A stretch of DNA of 26,997 nucleotides. Origin: Azolla pinnata (lineage: Eukaryota; Streptophyta; Polypodiopsida; Salviniales; Salviniaceae). Position 1 is the first letter of the stretch; the number at the start of each line of letters is the position of its first letter. The notes under the pieces were generated by a model that was not told the DNA's origin, did not search any database, and was given only the letters and a program-made list of their open reading frames with translations. The DNA lies in assembly GCA_037176905.1 (NCBI GenBank), contig JBBBWG010030809.1, positions 18,053 through 45,049 on the forward strand. Reading direction: 5' to 3'. The position numbers were made by a program, and so were the translations under genes. Shown in pieces: positions 1 to 10,477 of the stretch.

Positions 1-286
1 CGTCCACAAAATGACGATGACAAGCAAAATGTTAAGAAGTCGAGCTCGATGGTGCTCGATCGGGTGACCTCTCGACTAATGGAGCGGTTCGGAATCCAGC
101 TAAGACTACAGCGTTCGACGCTTTGTCAGCACCTGTTGAAACGAGAAATTTTGTGGCCCATTAATGACCAGGCCCGCTCGATAAAGCAGGATTTCCACAG
201 ATCCGTGCTTCCGACTACGCGAGGAACTCGCACATGAATCTGCGCATTCGTAGTGGATAAGTGTCGGTCTGCGCCAGATCTTCCTC
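1..286 (+). other. Unassigned left edge with a frame open from base 1
   Basis: A frame is open from the first base and stops at 237, giving about 78 codons, with an ATG at 49. The peptide is basic and polar and I recognise no domain, splice structure or signal in it. It could be the tail of an exon, a retroelement relic or chance. I do not call it a gene. Confidence 0.2.
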
Positions 287-552
287 ATGTATTACTCAGA
301 CAACACCCTGGTAGAAGGAACAACCTTATGGAACGGAGAAGGAACCCGATTCGTTATCCAAAGAAGGAGCTTGGCTTGTGAGTCTGGCAAGCGTCTCATG
401 CAGATCAGACCTAGTTTGTGTAGATCATGCGCAGGGGAGATCCGTGGCCTTCTTCTTTTCGACCCCACCACGGAGGGTTCTCGAGCCGAATGCTGCTGTG
501 ACCAAGCCATAGCTGAAGTCCAGTGGAAGCTGCTACTGTTGTGGGAGGATAA

Positions 553-575
553 GAGTGCATAAGCATGAAGCCTAT

Positions 576-610
<35 letters not shown>

Positions 611-688
611 CATGCATGCATACATGCATACACACATGCACACATGCATGCATACATGGGGAGTGCATGAGCATGATGCCTATGCAAA
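553..688. repeat. 28-bp direct repeat flanking a microsatellite
   Basis: Positions 553-580 and 661-688 match at 26 of 28 bases. Both begin GAGTGCAT and end CCTATGCAAA. The 80 bp between them are almost wholly the alternating dinucleotide tract. The arrangement suggests a local duplication by slippage or recombination around the microsatellite. It lies 120-250 bp upstream of the GNAT start codon. Confidence 0.85.
581..658. repeat. (CA)14 plus CATG/CATA alternating tract
   Basis: Fourteen CA units (581-608) run without interruption into CATG, CATA and CACA units up to 658. All 78 bases alternate pyrimidine-purine with no break, the classic Z-DNA-prone pattern. The position is about 150 bp upstream of the GNAT ATG, so it may lie in the promoter or 5' leader. 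Confidence 0.9.
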
Positions 689-742
689 ACACTCACATGC
701 ATACCATACATATATATGTGTGTGCAAATGAGACATGATCAG

Positions 743-796
743 AACAGGGGAAAGAAAACAGGGGAAAACAGGGGAGGAGGAAAACAGGGGAAAGAG
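743..796 (+). repeat. Purine-rich ACAGGGGA repeats in the GNAT leader
   Basis: Four copies of an ACAGGGGA core are separated by A/G-rich spacers. The four GGGG runs fall at 747-750, 761-764, 771-774 and 787-790, with loops of 10, 6 and 12 bases. The last run ends 15 bases before the GNAT start codon. If transcribed, the leader would hold four G-runs, though the loops are long for a stable quadruplex. Confidence 0.7.
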
Positions 797-804
797 AGAG
801 GGAG

Positions 805-1500
805 ATGACATCGCCCATCTGCCCATCTCCGCCCTTCTCTCCCAACCCACCATTTGGGTCCTCTTCTCCACTCGCAGCGATCTGGCAAGGCTGCAGAAGC
901 AGCCTCTCCGGCTACAAAACCATCTTCATCTCCAAGCCGAGAACCCTTGCCCTAACCCTAACCCTAACCCCATCCCCTCCCGCTTCCACAACCTCTACAT
1001 CGGTGGCCTCATCGTCCTCATCCTCATCCTGGCCAACGGAGCCCGGCAACTTCAGCATCAGCGATGAGACCCTCACCTCCAGAGGCTTTGAATTCCGCAC
1101 CACCATGGAAGGGATAGACCTGGATCAGCTCAACGCGCTGTTCGTCAAGGTGGGGTTCCCGCGGAGAGAGAAGCAGAGGCTGGAGGCGGCTCTCCGGAAC
1201 ACCCCATCGCTGCTATGGCTCCAAGAGGTGAAGTCGCAGAGCCTCGTGGCCTTCGCCAGAGCTACCGGAGACGATGTGTTCAATGCTATCATCTGGGATG
1301 TGGTGGTTGACCCCTCTTATCAGGGCCTCGGCTTCGGCAAAGCTCTCATGGAGAGGCTCATGTTCGATCTCGTGCAGAAAGGCATCACTAACATCTGCCT
1401 GTTCGCCGAGCCAAATGTCGTGGGTTTCTACAAACCCCTCGGATATATCACCGATCCGCAAGGTATCAGAGCTATGTCCTTGTCAAAGAAAGGGAAATGA
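805..1500 (+). CDS. GNAT-family acetyltransferase, plastid-type (NSI/SNAT-like)
   Basis: A 231-residue single-exon protein of the GCN5-related N-acetyltransferase superfamily. Residues 1 to about 80 are rich in Ser, Thr and Pro with few acidic residues, as in a chloroplast transit peptide. The GNAT fold follows: FARATGD (149-155), the strand IIWDVVVDP (162-170), the acetyl-CoA pyrophosphate-binding loop QGLGFGKA (173-180), and motif B with NICLFAEPNVVGFY (196-209). The spacing matches plant NSI/GNAT proteins, which acetylate plastid protein N-termini and lysines and some of which act on serotonin. The substrate cannot be told here. The start at 805 is the first ATG in this frame; another ATG at 735 opens an overlapping frame to 1067 that could act as an upstream ORF. 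Residues 49-55 (ALTLTLT) are encoded by a CCCTAA repeat, so leader length may vary. There is no intron in the frame, and gene borders are inferred. Confidence 0.88.
   Translation: MTSPICPSPPFSPNPPFGSSSPLAAIWQGCRSSLSGYKTIFISKPRTLALTLTLTPSPPASTTSTSVASSSSSSSWPTEPGNFSISDETLTSRGFEFRTTMEGIDLDQLNALFVKVGFPRREKQRLEAALRNTPSLLWLQEVKSQSLVAFARATGDDVFNAIIWDVVVDPSYQGLGFGKALMERLMFDLVQKGITNICLFAEPNVVGFYKPLGYITDPQGIRAMSLSKKGK
950..970 (+). repeat. Telomere-like CCCTAA repeat inside the GNAT coding sequence
   Basis: Three CCCTAA units plus a partial fourth lie in the transit-peptide part of the GNAT gene. In this frame they read as alternating Leu and Thr. This is the six-base (vertebrate/Asparagales) form, not the seven-base Arabidopsis form. 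Confidence 0.9.
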
Positions 1501-4500
1501 AGATGGCACACTCTGGAAAGGGCAGGCAGTCTATGGCCTTCTGAACTCCTTGTATAAACTACTACATTGTGCATGATTTCAGAGTTCGAAGGCATTGTGC
1601 ATATGCAAATTTTTTCTGTACCAGTTGGAACTAGTGTCGTACATTGGCAATGCTGTGAACCAGATGAATTTTGTTCGGAGTATCTCTTGATCCTTGTCGG
1701 ACAAACTCACGTGGGCACGAGGAATCAAAATGCCAAATTTTCAGTATGAGGTTTTAACTCGTGATGAGATGAGAGTAGACCGGATAGTGTGTCATGGCTC
1801 TCATGTAAATATGCTTGGCTATGCCCTGGACATGGACAAGTCTAGTTTGGAATATCTTGTTAATCCTGTTGTGTCGGAATCTCTTGTTGAACTTAGTTAT
1901 TATGCGGACACGAGGAATCTTGTTTGAGTACCTTAGCATCCTGTTGCAATCTCTAGACTGAGGCAGTATGTGGAGGTTGTGTTTGGGACATCTTGAAATC
2001 TCTACAATGCTATATATTGGCAACGATCATTCTAGCAAGCCGAATATTTTCTGTAAGAAAAATTTGAAATTTAGGACATTGGTCACTTAAGCATGCATTC
2101 TGCTGGTTCACTTCTCCAGCACGCCAAGCTTGTAGTGCTGCTTCAGGTCTTACCGTATGCATTAGCATCCATGCAATGCCCCTCCCCCCCATGATGCCAT
2201 GTGATAGAAGAACATTGGAATATGGAAAGGGAATCAAGGTCAAGTATGAAATTAATCCAAAGGTGATGATGGCCATCTCTGGTGAACATATGTGTAACAG
2301 TGAGTTGAAAGTAGCCCTAATGACAATGTCGGTTCTCATACATTATATCTGGATTCAGGAAATGGCACCCAACATGTGAGACTGAAGTAGGGACAAATCA
2401 AGACGTGTGAATGTTGAGAACAGGTTCTCAAGTACTAGCTTCTTTTCCTCATCAACTCCAGGTTTGGATTCTTTATCACAATGAACGAGTGCTCTTCGTT
2501 CATTAGTTTTTGATTTTGGCCGACTCCAGCCGTTTTTTCTAGGTTGTCAGCTTGTTTCCCTCTGAAAAGCTTTTGATTTGCTCAAATTCAAGAACAAAGG
2601 AGGTGTAAATATGCACTTCAATTTACTTCGTTTCCTTCATGCATAGACTTGGCTGAATGTATATCACGTGTTCATCAGCACCACCAACTAAAGAGGAACT
2701 GTACCAGTTAACTTACCACCTTGAAACACTACTTGACCTACTTATAAGTCAGTTATAGATATTAACAAGAATTTAAAAAACAAATACCGTGAAGGTTTAA
2801 GATGAATTATTCTTACATTTTATATGGTCAAAGATTAAGAGAGAACCGCTATTTCTCACTCAAAAGTGCATAAGATGCCCTGTTTGTGAATTGATCCCTG
2901 AATAAGAGTTTGAGATGAATGACCGTTTATATATGATGTGGTACAAGATGAGGAGACACTGTGGTAGCGCAGGATAAGTTCTGAACGTGTTAGTGAATAG
3001 ATATCCAAGAACCCTTCACCCTACTTCACTGCTCACCTTTCTTTTATACACTTTCCATATCTATCAAGGTTATCCTGAGTGAATATAATCCAATGTTACA
3101 TGCTCTGCTAGTGTTCACGCACTTGAATTGAGCAATAGCTTCACTTTGAGACATGTTCGTATTTCATTTTAGCCCATTCCAGTGGCAATGAAGACAATTT
3201 ATACAGAGAATAGTTAGGAAATTTGATTTCACTTGATACAGTTGTTTGAGTATTAAGGGTCAAATGAAGGTAGTCATCGTGATTACCAAACATCTTTACA
3301 TAGTTAACTCGGTAATCGTATTAGAGCCTCAATATGGATGGCCCTTATGTCTAATCAGAGCAAAAAGATTAAAAAAAAATTGTCTACAAGCTTAGCTTAG
3401 AGTATTCGACATCATGGATGAGCTTTTCCATTATAGTCACAGTTCCAAAAGATTCTAAAGCTTCAAAACATAAGACTACAGTGCTGGAATTGTATTCCAA
3501 CATTCAAAGATGCCCAACTTGATGGAAATTAATAGGTAAAAAGTGAGATCATGTCTATTTTTACAAGGATTCAAAGCAGACCTACAAATAATCCGTTTGA
3601 TGGTCAAGGTAATTAAGAAGAAAGGGTTCATAGTTAACAGCAGAGTAGATGTAAACAATGTGCTGAAGAAAATGTCCAACTTCATATTCGAAAGCTTCAT
3701 CCTTTATTTCTGCAGTTCTTATAAAGGGTATCATATACGGTCAAGTCTGTACTGTGTATCTATTGACTCTTGATCCATTTTCAAAACCTATCCATGAAAA
3801 CTTGCTTCATAATTTAATGTATGCAGATGTGCTATCCCTGTCATGTTATCTTCTGATGCTCTTCTTGATATATTCTGCTCTTTGCTTCCACAATCTTAGT
3901 TATGAAGAAATAGAGCTGCTGCCAGATTAGACTGGTCCAGTAAATTCATTTTATCCGTCTAGCTTTTATCGTTGTGACATTTTAAGTACATCTAAAACTG
4001 ATTAAAGGTCCCAAGCATAAATTCCACAGGAAGAACCCTAAACTTTTTAAGCAGAAAACTACAGCATACGAACATCGACTATGAGACACAGTTTGAAGTG
4101 TACCAGCTTGGTCATAATTGCTCTAGTTATTCCAGTAAATCTGAGCTACAATCAAGGCAAAAATAGTGCAAAACGAACAGTTGCTGTGGACCGAAATTTG
4201 CAAGAGACAATGAATGAAAGAATTCAACATTTGTGGTGAACGAGGGAGAGTCCTAGACTCTTAGATTGTTCTGAGATCAAAGACTGGAACGATCCATTAA
4301 TGCAAGAACCTGTAGTTCAGAAACATTTGAGGAGCTTGTCATATGCAAGCCAAAAGAAGTTATTCTTTTCATTGATGCACCTGATTAGCTTCCATGCCCA
4401 GAAATATTTGCGCACAAGCACACTTGAGCTAGCTATATTTTCATGAATTCCATCATCACTGACATTGATTAGTCCTTCATAAAACGCGCTAAATCATTGG

Positions 4501-4849
4501 ACATTAAAATATAGCAGACAAGATGGGAAAAACCCTATCTTGATCAGGCTTTGATCACTGATGTGTGCAAATAAAAAATAGAATGTGTTCCCATTTGAAA
4601 ATCATTGACGGGCTTGTTGATTTAGGATGAAGAGGAAGTTAAACGCTATTCTGATGGATTGGAACAGAAAAAGCATGTGCTTGGTTACGCAGCTTAATGC
4701 GCATTAATCAACTGCAATTAGTATGAGGGAGTAGCTCAAACTAATTATGGACAGATTCGGAGTTCAGAATCAACAAGACATGAAGATCCATATAATCGTT
4801 ATCTAATGCAATCATCGATATCTTGAATATATTGCGGGTAGATTATTGC
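1501..4849. other. Intergenic region without a supported gene
   Basis: The first few hundred bases after the GNAT stop are probably its 3' untranslated region, though I see no canonical AATAAA close by. The rest is AT-rich, and its frames are under about 110 codons with no recognisable domain, periodic composition or splice structure. No tRNA-like fold or rRNA segment was noticed. Confidence 0.6.
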
Positions 4850-5472
4850 ATGTCAATGGAACCCCTTTGATTCACTCGGAAATCACCTAATCATGTCAAT
4901 GGCATCCTTTGTTAACGCAGCAATGGCCAAATGATGCCATTAATGGCATCTTGTAATCACTCCGTAATCACGTAATGATATTGTAAATTGCATCCCTTGA
5001 TCACTTGGCAATCACGTAATTATATCAATGGCATCCCTTAAGCAGTTCGAAATCGCCCACTTATGTCAATGAGTACATCTTTTGATCGCTCAGCAATCAC
5101 GTAATCATAGTGTCAATGGCATCCCTTAATCACTCAGAAATCATCTAATTAATTCTCATCCTTACCATCTCGAGAGTGACGTGGAAAGTAATTATTGATC
5201 ATCACTGATCAGCATCACCTAATTATTATGTCGATGCAGGCATCCCTTAATCGCTCGGAAATCACCTAATTACTTCTCATCCTTGGCATCCTGAGAGTAA
5301 CTTGGAAAGTAATTAATATTAATCACTCGGCAATCACCTGATTATGTCAATGCATGCATCCCAATATAATCACTCGGGAATCATCAAATTATGTCAATGC
5401 CGGCATCCCTTAATCACACGCCACTCAGCTAATTACTTCGAGTCATCCTTCAGCATCCTAAGAGTAATTAAA
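4850..5472. repeat. Degenerate ~42-bp tandem array with ~116-bp higher-order units
   Basis: About ten diverged copies follow the consensus TCAATGGCATCCCTTA followed by ATCACTCGGAAATCACCTAA and TTATG. Clear unit starts fall near 4853, 4895, 4940, 4982, 5025, 5066, 5113, 5230, 5346 and 5393. From 5113 a longer composite appears: the unit is followed by a block with CTCATCCTT, a GCATC or CCATC, and GAGAGTRACNTGGAAAGTAATTA. It recurs at 5230 and, shortened, at 5393. Copies vary by substitution and small indels. It is a minisatellite, not a CRISPR array, because the 'spacers' are themselves repeated. Confidence 0.8.
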
Positions 5473-5737
5473 CGGATATCAGTAACTAAGCGGAAAATCG
5501 ATTTGTGGTAGGATAAGATTAGTGGGAGAGCAGGGAGTTTGAGCAGCAAAGCTTAATATGTTGATCTCTGCCTACATGTATTTAATATAGAATCGTAAGA
5601 AAATAATTAATGCAGTAACTGCTAGTCCCCATTTCTAGAAGCTAATATAGCTATAGCCTATATTCATCATTCTGATGCATATAATCCCGGTATTTCTAGA
5701 GGCTATAAATTAACTCATCGAATTCTGATTCCCGCCA

Positions 5738-5768
5738 GAAGAAGAAGAAAAAGAAGAAGAAGAAGAAT
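5738..5768. repeat. GAA-rich microsatellite
   Basis: About ten GAA/AAG units with one imperfect AAA-containing unit. Noncoding in any frame I could support. Confidence 0.85.
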
Positions 5769-6118
5769 CTTTGCCGGTTCTAAATCATGAGAGTGCGGAA
5801 TCCGGATCCCTTTCTTTGTCGTGCGAAACACTAAAAATAAAAACAGAATCATCAGAAATTATAATCTGTGTGCACGTGCGCATCCCATTAGATTGTCTCC
5901 TGCACGTGCAATTCGAGTAACTTATACACATCATGTAAAACAAATTGCATTGGTTGATTCCCTCCGATCAATCCATATACATACTCTGATGGAAACCGAT
6001 CAGGATCTTTGATCACGTCCAATGAATAGTAACAGCGCGCAAAATCGATTCATTTGGGTCTCTGATTGCCAACGTACCTTGCAATATATGCCAAATTATG
6101 GGACCATACAATTGGGTT

Positions 6119-6192
6119 TGATTGACATGAAGCTTGTCAATCAGTTGATCAATCACCCTGATTGATCATGAGCTCTAGTCTGGGGAGCTCCA
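6119..6192. repeat. Consecutive short perfect hairpins
   Basis: TGATTGACA (6119-6127) pairs with TGTCAATCA (6135-6143) across a 7-base loop. TGATCAATCA (6146-6155) pairs with TGATTGATCA (6159-6168) across a 3-base CCC loop. The palindrome GAGCTC then occurs twice just downstream. No oligo-T tail or known RNA family was seen. Confidence 0.75.
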
Positions 6193-7961
6193 CAGATCAT
6201 ATATTCTTGCTGCAGGTGGCGATTGAAAATGGATAGCTATATATTCAAAACAATTATAATCGATCTGTCCAAAGCATTAATTTATTAGGGTAAGAAATTA
6301 GGCTGATTCATCTTCAATATTCTAGTATCTGAAAATAGTCGTCTTGCAGAAACAGATGGCCGGACGTGATTCCCTATTCAATGTATTGTATAATCCATAA
6401 GTTTGGCCCATGTCCAGTTGAATATCTTGACATTTTTCCGTCCTATAAATGCTCTCTATATTGCCTACTAGATCTGAATTTTAACGGCATCAGGAATCAT
6501 GTCCTTCTGATAGTGATCTGGATCAACACGCCGTTAAAGCTCTTTGTCTTTCACACCAGTAGACTTCCTAATTATCATTCTCAAATTATTATTATAATAT
6601 GCTAGCTGCAATTTGCTCACGCTATACCTATCTAGGGTATCTTCTAGCTCCATGATTATATTGACCCGGAAATTAAGGTGATCGCACAAAGTTTCTGTCA
6701 TTAATTGGTAGTTAAATTGGACCAATTAAGTAATAATGATCTCATGATCATAATTCAAATAAGTTTGCAGCACCAATGATCTAGATTGCTAGCAATTTTG
6801 TTCGAGGATTCAGTACTATACATGTTTAAGATAATCTGTTAATCAATATGCAGTAGCTGGTTTGACGGCGGTTAACAATATTCAGTGGCCGGTTGATAAT
6901 TGAATTTTAGAGTCTAGATTAAGTTTTCTGGTTTGCCTGTAATTCAAGGATTTACATTACAAATTAGCAGCCGGCCATTAACAGCAACGATCATATTGTG
7001 TTGTGATCTGCAGCAGCCATTCATACCATCCATATTGAACACAATAATATGGGGCATGTTTTGGTACGTTTCGGTACTTAGAGGCATCATCATCATCAAA
7101 TTACAATTAGGTTCCACATGGCAAATCAAATTGCACCTCAGCGAGCCGATGTGGTTTACTGATCGAAGCTTTGATCTTATAATCATGTATTAGTGGCCTC
7201 AAGATGTTGAGAATTTATAAATTCTCATTTCCATATAAGCTGTGTGGTTGGGGATCCAAATACTTATGTGGTTGATAATTTGCAACTCTATAAAAAATTA
7301 CAAGTGTAATAATTATGTAAGGATTAAATTCTGATTATACGTACAATACTTTGAGAAAATCATGTATTAAATTTAGAGGTCTAATGTGTTCCCTTGATCA
7401 ATATAGATCATCAGGGGATTAATTATAGGCGCCTTTGATTAATGTGCTAGCTGCCAAATTAGATGCAAAGGATCATCAAAAAATGAATGAACGATTACAA
7501 TGCTTCTAGTTATCATGCCTGATTTTTGCACCGACTTCTTAAAGCACTGTCGATGTTGTGAAGCTAATTATCCGAAAAATCTGATTAAATATTGTTATCT
7601 GTATAATGCCTGCAGTGCATTGAAGTGGCGATCAAGAGTTGGAATCACTAGTAGATCCGATCAGGCATTCAATTCCAGTACATGATAATTACTGGGGCTG
7701 TTTCCAAAATACACAATTACAAGCAGGAGTAGAAAGTGAGGTGATCAGTAGCACCATTAAATTACAAGCTCTGTGATGTAACTAATTGTTACAAAAATAC
7801 CCACCCGCGTCTAATCATTACCGGTTATTATAAGGCACGAGATTAACCAGGCTTTTATTGGAATGTATATTGTAACCATAGACTATAGTTTAATTAAACG
7901 CTGATTAGATTACTAAGGCTAACTGATATGTGAAGGAAGACAGTTACATTAACGCAAAGGG

Positions 7962-7979
7962 ATATATATATATATATAT
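7962..7979. repeat. (AT)n microsatellite
   Basis: An uninterrupted AT dinucleotide run about 280 bp beyond the 3' end of the reverse-strand RING-type frame. Confidence 0.85.
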
Positions 7980-8241
7980 CTTTTCATATGTATTGGAATG
8001 ATCTAGCATATTGTTCGCGTAATAATTAGTGCAGGTTAATTAATACTGATGATGACTCTCATGATCAGTTTATAAAGCCAATTGTTGGGTCCAGGACGTC
8101 TCCATTCCATCCTCCTTGAACGTATAATACGTGATTCAGCCTCCAATCACTGCCAGAATTGCTTAATTTAATGATCAGCGATCCAAAAATGTTGCAACCG
8201 AGCCAAAAATTCTATTAGGTAAGCATTTGAAAGAGGCTGAT

Positions 8242-10433
8242 TTACCTGAGTGCATCATCAAGCTGACAGGCTGATGAATTGGTTAGCGTGGAGGAATCAC
8301 ACGAGTAGTGGAATGGCGGCATATTGCAGCTGATGGCAGCAAACTCGTTGATCTGCAGTACGTCATCAGCTCGATGATGATCATTATATGTTGCTAAGCT
8401 TTGATGATCCGGCCCATTAAGGCCAACCTCCGGCAGTAGCACTGAGCTGATTGGCGTATAGTTAGTACTATCATTAGCTGCGCCATTGATGTTGTCGACG
8501 TTGGATGTTATTAATGCACCTGCGCCAGCTGCATGACCGATCATGCAATTGTATCGACGTTCTTGATCATCAGTACTGAGGTCAACCACCACGCCTTGAA
8601 TATCATCGGCCATACTGTTATCATCATTGTTTACGTTGGTGATTGCAACTGCAGGCTGCTCCTGATGATCAGCGCTTAGCATCATATTGCTCATGCTGCT
8701 ACAGTTATTACGATCATATACGGCGGTTAAGGCGGTTGTATTATAGCCGCTGCCGGCAGCTAGCTGAACAATATGACCGAAATCGGTATTATAAACACAG
8801 TCCTGTGGTAGATTGATCTTCCTACTGATTTGGCTGCTGCATGAATGGACATAATCAGAGCTAATCATCTCCTCTGCAGCGCCATACTGATTCATACCAA
8901 TATCGAGCGAGCGCATCACAGAGTAATTAGCTGCACCTCCATGCAGATCCAGCAGCTGCAGATCATCATCGCAGCTGGCCTGCGCCTGATCCATAAACAT
9001 CATGTTGCAGTTCATGCTTTGATCGTTAACACCATTAATCATGTCCATCACCGACATGCTGGGATCATTATATGCTATTTGTAAATAATCAGCGCTGCAG
9101 GCCGAGCTAGTGCTGGAATGGCTATAATAATATGGATCATCCGGATCGTTGTAGTGGAAGGATGTAGTAATACAATTGATCGAACCTGCAGCAGGAAGTT
9201 GCATATTGGACAGATATTGGTGGTAATTGGTTCGATATTGATGATCGGAATCAGCTAGCTGCTCGACCACATTAGGATGATCTGAAGCGCTGAAATGATC
9301 GGATGCAGGATAATTCTCCGCATATGAATACGTCGAGCTGGCCGCGTGAACACTGCATCTGGCGGTAATAGTTACGGAACTAGTGGTCCCAGAAGCTAGA
9401 TCATCCAGCAGAGCGTCAGGCCTCAGCATCGATGACAATGACGACGACGTCGACGACGGTATATAATTCTTATAAGCCGCCACCTTAAACCCTAAACCGG
9501 GCTGATCTGCACAGTTGTAATCGTGACCTGAGGCGCTGCAGCCCATGGCGTTGTTGATCTGATCATCGGCCGGCGAGGGATATATAGGCCGGTCGGTGAT
9601 ATTCAGAGCAGTTGAAGTGGCGGTTGCAGAGAATATAGCAGAGTCACGAGCTGAGCGGGAGCTAGGGTTAGGGTTAGGGTTAGGGATGGAGATGGGATTC
9701 GGATGGATAGTCGAGGTCGATGCGATTGCTGCAGCTGGTGCGTGAGAGTTAGCGCTAGGGTTAGGGTTAGGATTAGGATTAGGATTAGGATTAGGGTTAG
9801 GAATAGCGGCCGCCTGATGGTCCCGATCATGAGGAGAATCTGCAGGGCCCGAGCTGCTGCTGCTGCTGCTGCGCCTGATCCCACTCTTGTTGCTGCCGTG
9901 CTTGGCGCTGTGATGATCATCATCTGCGTTATTGCGGCGGCGGCGGCCGATCGGGACGTCCCCGTTGATCGTCATGAGGCCATTGAGGCTCATGAGCACA
10001 GGGAGAGCTGCAGCTTCCAGAAGCTTCTCCCGGTGGTCGACCGATGATCCTGCACGGCTGCGGTCGCTACTCATACGCTCTCCATATTCGTCGATCCTAT
10101 CGTCGCCAGGAGTACTCTTCGATGACGGCCTCTCATGATCTGCATCTGTTGAAGCTTCCTGATGATCGAGAAGAGGAAGAGAGCCGCCGGCTAATTCTGT
10201 GTTGACGGCGCCGGCCGCCGCCGCCGCCGCCAGCTGACGATCTGCAGCTGCAGGATTAACGCAGTAATTATGGCCCAGGAACGTCACGTGGCTCTTGGCC
10301 AGCACCTTGCTGCAGCAGGGGCACTCTTTCTTAGTGCTGCTACCGCCGCCGCCGCCGCCGCCGCCGTTACCAATATTGCCGCCGCTTCTATCATTACTGC
10401 TACTACTAGCTGTAGTAAAAGCACTATTACTAT

Positions 10434-10477
<44 letters not shown>

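Larger units (their letters stand above)
5473..8241. other. AT-rich intergenic region downstream of the RING-type gene
   Basis: Nothing resembling a complete gene was found. It holds a GAA-rich microsatellite (5738-5768), closely spaced hairpins (6119-6192) and an AT dinucleotide run (7962-7979). If the reverse-strand RING-type gene continues past its apparent stop, further exons would lie here. I looked for such exons and recognised none. Confidence 0.55.

Noticed and set aside
292..711. Reverse-strand 139-codon frame with Val-Cys repeats
   Set aside because: It is created by the CA microsatellite being open in several frames; no domain or splice evidence.
735..1067. 110-codon frame overlapping the GNAT gene
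   Set aside because: No family resemblance; at most an upstream overlapping ORF in the leader, with the GNAT frame carrying all motifs.
1694..1927. 77-codon frame downstream of the GNAT gene
   Set aside because: No domain, AT-rich composition like its surroundings; probably 3' untranslated or intergenic sequence.
4850..5472. Regularly spaced repeats resembling a CRISPR array
   Set aside because: The intervals are themselves repeated and copies are diverged, there are no cas genes, and the DNA is plant nuclear.
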